A stretch of 9,415 nucleotides of DNA, taken from Gemmatimonadota bacterium. Its GTDB lineage: Bacteria > Gemmatimonadota > Gemmatimonadetes > Gemmatimonadales > GWC2-71-9. The notes under the pieces were generated by a model. That model was not told the origin of the DNA. It saw only the letters and a list, made by a program, of their open reading frames with translations, and did not search any database. Position 1 is the stretch's first letter; every line of letters begins with the position of its first letter. Location of the stretch: positions 1 through 9,415 of the forward strand of contig JAOUIC010000033.1 of assembly GCA_029884275.1 (NCBI GenBank), given 5' to 3'. Below, one piece after another: positions 5,565 through 9,415 of the stretch. The position numbers were made by a program, and so were the translations under genes.

Positions 5565-7160
5565 ATGATCCTTGGCCTCCTGCTCGCGCTCCAGGGCCCG
5601 CTCGCCGTGCGCCCTGACACCATCCGGCCGCACCACGACGCGCTGCATCACGACATTACCATCCTCCTCGGTGACACGGGGACGCACATCGTCGGTGTCG
5701 TGCAGACCACCTGGCGGCTCGCCTCGGCGGAGCCGGTCGAGGTCGCGCTGGACCCGGCATTCCGGGTGGTCCGGGTGCTGACCGACGGCGAAGGGGAACG
5801 GCGGCTGGCCCGCATCACTTTCGCCGTCAATCCTGGCGGCGGGGTGTACATCCCGCACAAGAAGCAGGCGGGGGACACGCTCAAGACCTCGATCCGGTAC
5901 CACGGGCCGGTGGCCGACGGTCTGATCATACGAACTGATGCGAGCGGGCGGCGGAGTGCATTTGCCGACAACTGGCCGGACCGCGCCCACCGCTGGCTCC
6001 CGCTGGTGGACCATCCCAGCGACAAGGCCACGGTCGCCCTGCACATCGAGGTGCCCCCCGGCATGCAGGTCATCGGCAACGGCGTCCGAAGTCGGGTGGA
6101 CACCCTGCCGCGGGGGCGGACGATGTGGCACTTCGAGCTGGATCAGCCGATTCCTCCGTACGGCATCGTCTTCGGGGCCGGGAGGCTCACCACCACGGCG
6201 CTTTGTGAGGCGGCTTGCACGGTGAAATGTGTCCCGGTGGACATCGTGACCTATCCGGAGGACTCTGCCTGGGCGCTGGAGGGACCCTTCCGCCGGTCCC
6301 GCGACATGGTCGAGTACTTCAGCGCCCTGGTCGGCCCCTTTCCCTACGACCGGCTCTCGCACGTCCAGTCCACCACGATCTTCGGGGGAGCCGAGAACCC
6401 GACCGTGGTCTTCTATGACGAGAAGGCCTACCGGAACCAGCGGTTGGGCGAGCAGACCGTCGCCCATGAGACGGCCCACCAGTGGTTCGGCGACGCGGTG
6501 ACCGAGGCGGACTGGCACCACCTGTGGCTGTCGGAGGGCTTCGCGACCTACTACGCGGCGCTCTGGATCCGCCAGGCCGATGGCGACAGCGCCTTCCGCG
6601 CCGTCATGGCCCGCAATGCCCAGAGCGTCATGAAGTCCGACGCCACCATGCGCCCGATTCTCGACACTCTCGCCACCGACCTGATGGGGCTGCTCAACAG
6701 CAACAACTACCCCAAGGGCGCCTGGGTGCTGCACTCCCTGAGGGGTGTGGTGGGTGATTCGGCCTACCATCGCGGCATCAGGGAGTGGTATGGCCGATAC
6801 CGCCACGCCACGGCGCTCTCCTCGGACTTCGCCGCCGTCATGGCTGAGGCCGCCGATGCCGATCTGACCTGGTATTTCGAGCAAGCCCTGCTCCGGCCGG
6901 GGTACCCGCGCCTCGAAGTGCGCTGGCGGAGGAAGGGACGGGACCTGCGGCTCGACTTGCGCCAGGTGCAGCCCGCGGAGTGGGGCATCCGGCGACTGCC
7001 GGGACTGGAGCTCGAGGTGGACGGCCGCCGGGTGGTGGTGGACGTCACCGGGGCGGAGACCTCCGTGACGCTCGCTGGAGTGCGCGGAGACCCGAAGTCC
7101 ATCCGGGTGGACCCCGACGGCTGGTGGCTGATGGAGTCCACGGTGGAGAAGTCGCGATGA
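5565..7160 (+). CDS. M1-family zinc metallopeptidase (aminopeptidase)
   Basis: This 531-residue gluzincin peptidase has zinc ligands H301 and H305 with general base E302 in HETAHQWFGD, and third ligand E324 in WLSEGFATYY, the exact M1 spacing. The transition-state tyrosine is probably Y382 in NNYPKGAW. The exopeptidase motif, usually G-x-M-E-N, reads GGAEN (274-278), so the glutamate that holds the substrate amino end is kept but Met is replaced by Ala. An N-terminal beta domain (about 20-205) precedes the catalytic domain, and a short beta-rich segment (about 448-525) closes the protein. There is no long helical ERAP1-type C-terminal domain, so it is a short form. The first 14 residues are hydrophobic but lack a basic start, so export is possible but not clear. 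Three cysteines close together (214, 218, 222) are unusual. The stop overlaps the next gene (ATGA). Confidence 0.93.
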   Translation: MILGLLLALQGPLAVRPDTIRPHHDALHHDITILLGDTGTHIVGVVQTTWRLASAEPVEVALDPAFRVVRVLTDGEGERRLARITFAVNPGGGVYIPHKKQAGDTLKTSIRYHGPVADGLIIRTDASGRRSAFADNWPDRAHRWLPLVDHPSDKATVALHIEVPPGMQVIGNGVRSRVDTLPRGRTMWHFELDQPIPPYGIVFGAGRLTTTALCEAACTVKCVPVDIVTYPEDSAWALEGPFRRSRDMVEYFSALVGPFPYDRLSHVQSTTIFGGAENPTVVFYDEKAYRNQRLGEQTVAHETAHQWFGDAVTEADWHHLWLSEGFATYYAALWIRQADGDSAFRAVMARNAQSVMKSDATMRPILDTLATDLMGLLNSNNYPKGAWVLHSLRGVVGDSAYHRGIREWYGRYRHATALSSDFAAVMAEAADADLTWYFEQALLRPGYPRLEVRWRRKGRDLRLDLRQVQPAEWGIRRLPGLELEVDGRRVVVDVTGAETSVTLAGVRGDPKSIRVDPDGWWLMESTVEKSR

Positions 7161-7897
7161 GGCTGGCCGTCGCCGCCGTCCTGCTGGCAGGTGCCTGCCG
7201 CGGTACGCTGTCGCCACTCTCCAACAAGCTCGAGATCGGCCAGGAGTCGTACATCGTCTTCGCCGCCGATGGCGAGGACGGGATGGGCGACCTCTTCGCC
7301 TCCGCTCCCCTTGGGGGGACGGCCTGGCAGATCACCTTCAGCCGGGTGGACGAGCGGTTTCCGTCACTGTCGCCCGATGGCGTGATGCTGGCCTTCGATC
7401 GCGGGCGCAGCCCCGATGACACCGCCACGCGAAGCGTCGTGGCCATGAATCTCCTGAACGGCGCCGAGCGGCAGGTCGTCGCGCCGGGTGTGCTGCGGCC
7501 GCAGGCGATCGGCTGGTCGGCCGACGGCCGCCGGATCGTGGTGCGCGGGGAGTCGGGCGTCCTCACGGTCCCAGCCCCGCCCGAGCGGGGTGAGCCATCA
7601 GCGGCATCCGCCGAGGATGCCGCCCGACTGACGGTGAGGGTGGGGGAGCCGCCCACCGCGGAGGCACGGGCCTGTTCCGCCGGTGCGGGCGTCTGTGTGG
7701 TGCTGCCGGATGGCGTGGAAGTGACACTCGACAGCCTCGCGGGGTCGCCTGTGGCGTGGTACGGCGACTCGGTGGCCTATCTCCGGTCGGGCGGCTGGGT
7801 GGTCCATCCGCTGGCGGGCGGGCACACGCGGCTGCTCAAATGGGACAGGAACGTCGCCAACCCGCGCTCGCTTACCCGGTTCCACGCGCCGCGATAG
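7157..7897 (+). CDS. PD40/TolB-like beta-propeller lipoprotein
   Basis: This is a 246-residue protein with a short lipoprotein signal, MRLAVAAVLLAGAC, and C14 as the likely lipidated cysteine. The mature part has propeller-type repeats of the PD40 (WD40-like) kind: ERFPSLSPDGVMLAF (67-80), RPQAIGWSADGRRIVV (114-129) and a weaker PVAWYGDSVAYLRSG (198-212). Such repeats occur in TolB and in many periplasmic or outer-membrane-attached proteins that bind other proteins. Only three to four blades are visible, fewer than a closed propeller needs, so it may be a partial propeller or have degenerate blades. No catalytic motif is seen. The ATG overlaps the peptidase stop by 4 bp and GGAG (7145-7148) is well placed, so it is cotranslated with the M1 peptidase and may act with it at the cell envelope. 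Its last 26 bp overlap the convergent TetR gene. Confidence 0.75.
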   Translation: MRLAVAAVLLAGACRGTLSPLSNKLEIGQESYIVFAADGEDGMGDLFASAPLGGTAWQITFSRVDERFPSLSPDGVMLAFDRGRSPDDTATRSVVAMNLLNGAERQVVAPGVLRPQAIGWSADGRRIVVRGESGVLTVPAPPERGEPSAASAEDAARLTVRVGEPPTAEARACSAGAGVCVVLPDGVEVTLDSLAGSPVAWYGDSVAYLRSGGWVVHPLAGGHTRLLKWDRNVANPRSLTRFHAPR

Positions 7898-8468
7898 CGT
7901 TCCACGCGGCCTCGATCACCAGGGGAATGGACGGAGAGTCCCGCTCCCACTCGCCGGTCACCACCTGCTCGACGACGTGACGGACCACCACGTACCAGAC
8001 CGAGGCCCACAGCTCCGCGGGGCCCGTCCGGACCAGGCCATCGGCCTTGCCGGTGGCGATCAGATGCGAGAGACCGGCGTGCAGTCTCATCCGGCGCTCG
8101 AGCGATTCCCTGCCGAGACTCTCGAGGAAGTCCTCCCGGATCAGCAATCGGGCCCGGGCGGGGTTTCGCGCCGCCTCCGTCACCAGGCTCTGGGCGAAGT
8201 GCGCCAGCCGCTCCGGCACCCTCCGCACCCTGTCGCTCTCGAGGTCCACGAGCAGGCCGATGGCCCAGTCGTAGGACTGGCGGCACACCTCGTCGAGCAG
8301 CTGTTCCTTGCCCTTGAAATGCCGATAGATCGTCCCCTCGGCTACGCCGGCGCGTTCCGCCAGCATCGGTGTCGTGGTCCTGTGGAATCCGAGGGTGGAA
8401 TAGAGCTCCTCGCCTGCACGAACCAGGCGGGCCCGCGTCGCGGCGCTGTCGTGGGGGAAGCTCGGCAT
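7872..8468 (-). CDS. TetR/AcrR-family transcriptional regulator
   Basis: This 198-residue one-component repressor has an N-terminal helix-turn-helix domain (about 10-57). The recognition region is TTTPMLAERAGVAEGTIYRHFKGKEQLL, a textbook TetR pattern. The remaining helical C-terminal part (about 60-198) would bind a ligand and dimerise; it is too diverged to name an inducer. The ATG has no Shine-Dalgarno, but an AT-rich segment with a perfect palindrome lies just upstream, as expected for autoregulation. The gene is convergent with the lipoprotein gene and overlaps it by 26 bp. The next gene on the same strand, upstream of it, is an Omp85 barrel protein. Regulated targets other than itself are not evident in the window. 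The family call is secure; the role is not. Confidence 0.93.
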   Translation of the reverse strand: MPSFPHDSAATRARLVRAGEELYSTLGFHRTTTPMLAERAGVAEGTIYRHFKGKEQLLDEVCRQSYDWAIGLLVDLESDRVRRVPERLAHFAQSLVTEAARNPARARLLIREDFLESLGRESLERRMRLHAGLSHLIATGKADGLVRTGPAELWASVWYVVVRHVVEQVVTGEWERDSPSIPLVIEAAWNAIAARGTG

Positions 8469-8475
8469 GGCCCGG

Positions 8476-8502
8476 AATCTATTCTGTGATACCGGTATGA
8501 AA
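8476..8502 (-). promoter_or_regulatory. Possible promoter of the TetR gene
   Basis: About 30% GC over roughly 30 bp stands out from a background near 70%. On the minus strand TAGATT (8476-8481) could be a -10 element, 4 of 6 matches to TATAAT. TTTCAT (8497-8502) is a poor -35 with a 15-bp spacer. The -10 ends only 7 bp before the ATG, so a transcript from it would be leaderless or nearly so, which agrees with the missing ribosome-binding site. Confidence 0.3.
8489..8498. promoter_or_regulatory. Palindromic candidate operator ATACCGGTAT
   Basis: A perfect 10-bp palindrome is centred between the possible -35 and -10 elements, 20 bp upstream of the TetR start codon. TetR proteins usually bind such inverted repeats next to their own gene. 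Flanks extend the symmetry only partly (T/A pairs at 8487/8500 and 8485/8502), so the full operator length is uncertain. Confidence 0.45.
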
Positions 8503-8522
8503 TTTCCGGAGCTCTGGCAGGC

Positions 8523-8561
8523 CGCCGCGCTCCCGGCGTCGGTCGCCTGGCGAGCGCGGCG
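8523..8561 (-). terminator. GC-rich hairpin after the Omp85 gene
   Basis: A perfect 10-bp inverted repeat (CGCCGCGCTC at 8523-8532 and GAGCGCGGCG at 8552-8561) encloses 19 nt that can pair further (CC/GG, then GGCG/CGCC with small bulges), leaving a TCGGT loop. It begins 11 bp past the Omp85 stop codon on the minus strand. No T tract follows, so it is not a classical intrinsic terminator. It may stabilise the 3' end or act with Rho, or separate the barrel gene from the TetR gene. Confidence 0.5.
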
Positions 8562-8572
8562 TCAGTCGCGGC

Positions 8573-9415
8573 TCACCACGACCACCCCGACCAGGTGCTG
8601 AACTGGAACCCGTCGGGCCCGCCGCCGAAGTTGAAGGTCCAGATGAACGTCCGCAGGATCCGGATCGCCAGCCCGCCGCCACCGCCCCCGCTCAAGTCCT
8701 CGGTCGTCAGCCGGAAATCCTCCCCCTCGAACACCCTGCCGGCATCGGCGAACCCGAACAGCGTGAACGCGCCGAGGTCGCCGAGATTGAGCAGGTCGTG
8801 CCGCAGTTCGGCGCCGGTGAACAGAACGCCCTGGCCGGCGAACCGCTGGAAGGGAAGCCCGCGATTGGAGGTGACGCCACCGAGCACGCTGAGTTCGGTC
8901 TCCCAGAGTGGCACCTGGAAGCGCGCGTTGAGGGGAGCTTCCTGGTCCATGTGCGAACCGCCGAGCCGGGCCGTGAGGACCGTGCCCTCGCGGATGGCGA
9001 CGAACCCCCTGAGGTCGGCCGAGATCCGGGTATAGCCATCGCCACCGCTTCCATGGCCGACCCAGGCCTGGGCGAACAGCCCCCTGGTGGTGTTGAACTC
9101 GTTGTCCCGGAGGTCGAGCACCAGGCCCAGCCGCCCCCGGGCATCGGTGTCGGTGAGGTCGTCGTCACCCCAGTCGGTCCGGAATATCGAGGGCTGGGGC
9201 AGGTCGCTCATGTTGCTGTGCTCGATCGCGCCGGCGCCGGCGACGTGAAGCGGACCCGTGATCCGGCGGCTCACTTCGACCTCGCCCAGGTACCGGGTCC
9301 GCCGGGCCCGGTAGTAGAACGGCTGGCTGTCGCCTTCCAGGTCCTCGTCGTAATCGGTGTCATTGCCCAGGCCGTAGTAGCCGAACCGCGCGGAACGGCT
9401 CGCCAGGGTGGTGCC
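8573..9415 (-). CDS. Omp85/surface-antigen (D15) family outer-membrane protein, C-terminal part
   Basis: The frame is open from the right edge to TGA at 8573-8575, giving 280 residues of a protein whose N-terminus is outside the window. It reads as the beta-barrel of the Omp85 superfamily. The opening segment YYGLGNDTDYDED with nearby FYYRAR is typical of surface-antigen barrels. Alternating aromatic/polar strands follow, then RLGLVLDLRDNEFNTTRG and NRGLPFQRFAGQ, which resembles the conserved RGF/Y loop-6 motif. Strands LFTGAELRHDL and AFTLFGFADAGRVF come next, and the chain ends in an aromatic strand with terminal Trp. Such barrels insert or translocate proteins or lipids at the outer membrane. 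POTRA domains, which would tell BamA, TamA and patatin- or phosphatase-fused types apart, are not in the window. An internal GTG at 9272-9274 could be mistaken for a start, but homology-like sequence continues upstream of it. Six consecutive glycines precede the last strands. Confidence 0.85.
   Translation of the reverse strand, partial: GTTLASRSARFGYYGLGNDTDYDEDLEGDSQPFYYRARRTRYLGEVEVSRRITGPLHVAGAGAIEHSNMSDLPQPSIFRTDWGDDDLTDTDARGRLGLVLDLRDNEFNTTRGLFAQAWVGHGSGGDGYTRISADLRGFVAIREGTVLTARLGGSHMDQEAPLNARFQVPLWETELSVLGGVTSNRGLPFQRFAGQGVLFTGAELRHDLLNLGDLGAFTLFGFADAGRVFEGEDFRLTTEDLSGGGGGGLAIRILRTFIWTFNFGGGPDGFQFSTWSGWSW

Noticed and set aside
6980..7156. Upstream in-frame extension of the lipoprotein
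   Set aside because: It overlaps the M1 peptidase in another frame. The lipoprotein signal begins exactly at ATG 7157, which has a GGAG site in front.
5145..7217. Antisense open frame of 690 codons on the minus strand over the M1 peptidase
   Set aside because: It lies opposite a gene with all M1 catalytic motifs. The translation is Arg/Gly/Pro/His-rich low-complexity sequence without a recognisable fold, as expected from high-GC codon bias in the opposite frame.
7977..8489. Plus-strand open frame over the TetR gene
   Set aside because: The minus strand encodes a clear TetR helix-turn-helix; the plus frame has no domain and covers the TetR promoter region.
9272..9274. GTG as start of the Omp85 gene
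   Set aside because: The frame stays open to the right edge and its translation there (YYGLGNDTDYDED region) is typical barrel sequence, so the gene is partial, not short.
1..9415. Defence island, CRISPR array, transposon, prophage or RNA gene
   Set aside because: No direct-repeat array, transposase, integrase, phage gene, tRNA or rRNA sequence was recognised; base composition is uniform except for the short TetR promoter region.

Overview
The window is uniformly GC-rich and almost entirely coding. It looks like chromosomal DNA from a high-GC Gram-negative bacterium. The Gemmatimonadota are the best guess: there is an Omp85-type outer-membrane barrel and a PD40-type lipoprotein (diderm), and a serine/threonine kinase with an N-terminal zinc ribbon, a style common in that phylum. 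This placement is inference from gene style only; a related high-GC diderm such as an acidobacterium cannot be excluded.

Left part (1-4410, all +): the 3' part of gyrA, which enters the window exactly at the start of the DNA-wrapping C-terminal domain. It is followed by a PLP-dependent threonine dehydratase/serine racemase-family enzyme, a REC-GAF-GGDEF response regulator (diguanylate cyclase), and a cytosolic zinc-ribbon Ser/Thr kinase. Each junction is a 4-bp stop/start overlap (GTGA, ATGA, TTGA), so the four genes look like one translationally coupled unit. The cyclase and kinase form a plausible signalling pair: one makes c-di-GMP, the other phosphorylates proteins.

Middle part (4411-7897, all +): an exported or membrane-anchored dienelactone-hydrolase-family enzyme, a 101-residue Dabb-domain protein, an M1-family zinc metallopeptidase, and a small PD40/TolB-like lipoprotein. 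Gaps are 10-22 bp and the last junction is a 4-bp ATGA overlap. These may be a continuation of the same operon, but their functions are mostly cell-envelope or general hydrolytic.

Right part (7872-9415, all -): a TetR-family repressor convergent with the lipoprotein and overlapping its 3' end by 26 bp, then the C-terminal 280 residues of an Omp85/surface-antigen barrel running off the right edge. The 104 bp between them hold the only clear regulatory structure: an AT-rich island with a perfect ATACCGGTAT palindrome in front of the TetR gene, and a strong GC hairpin just past the Omp85 stop codon.

I found no mobile elements, CRISPR, tRNA or rRNA. I do not see a clearly new system. The most unusual items are the coupled gyrA/dehydratase/cyclase/kinase arrangement and the TetR operator region.
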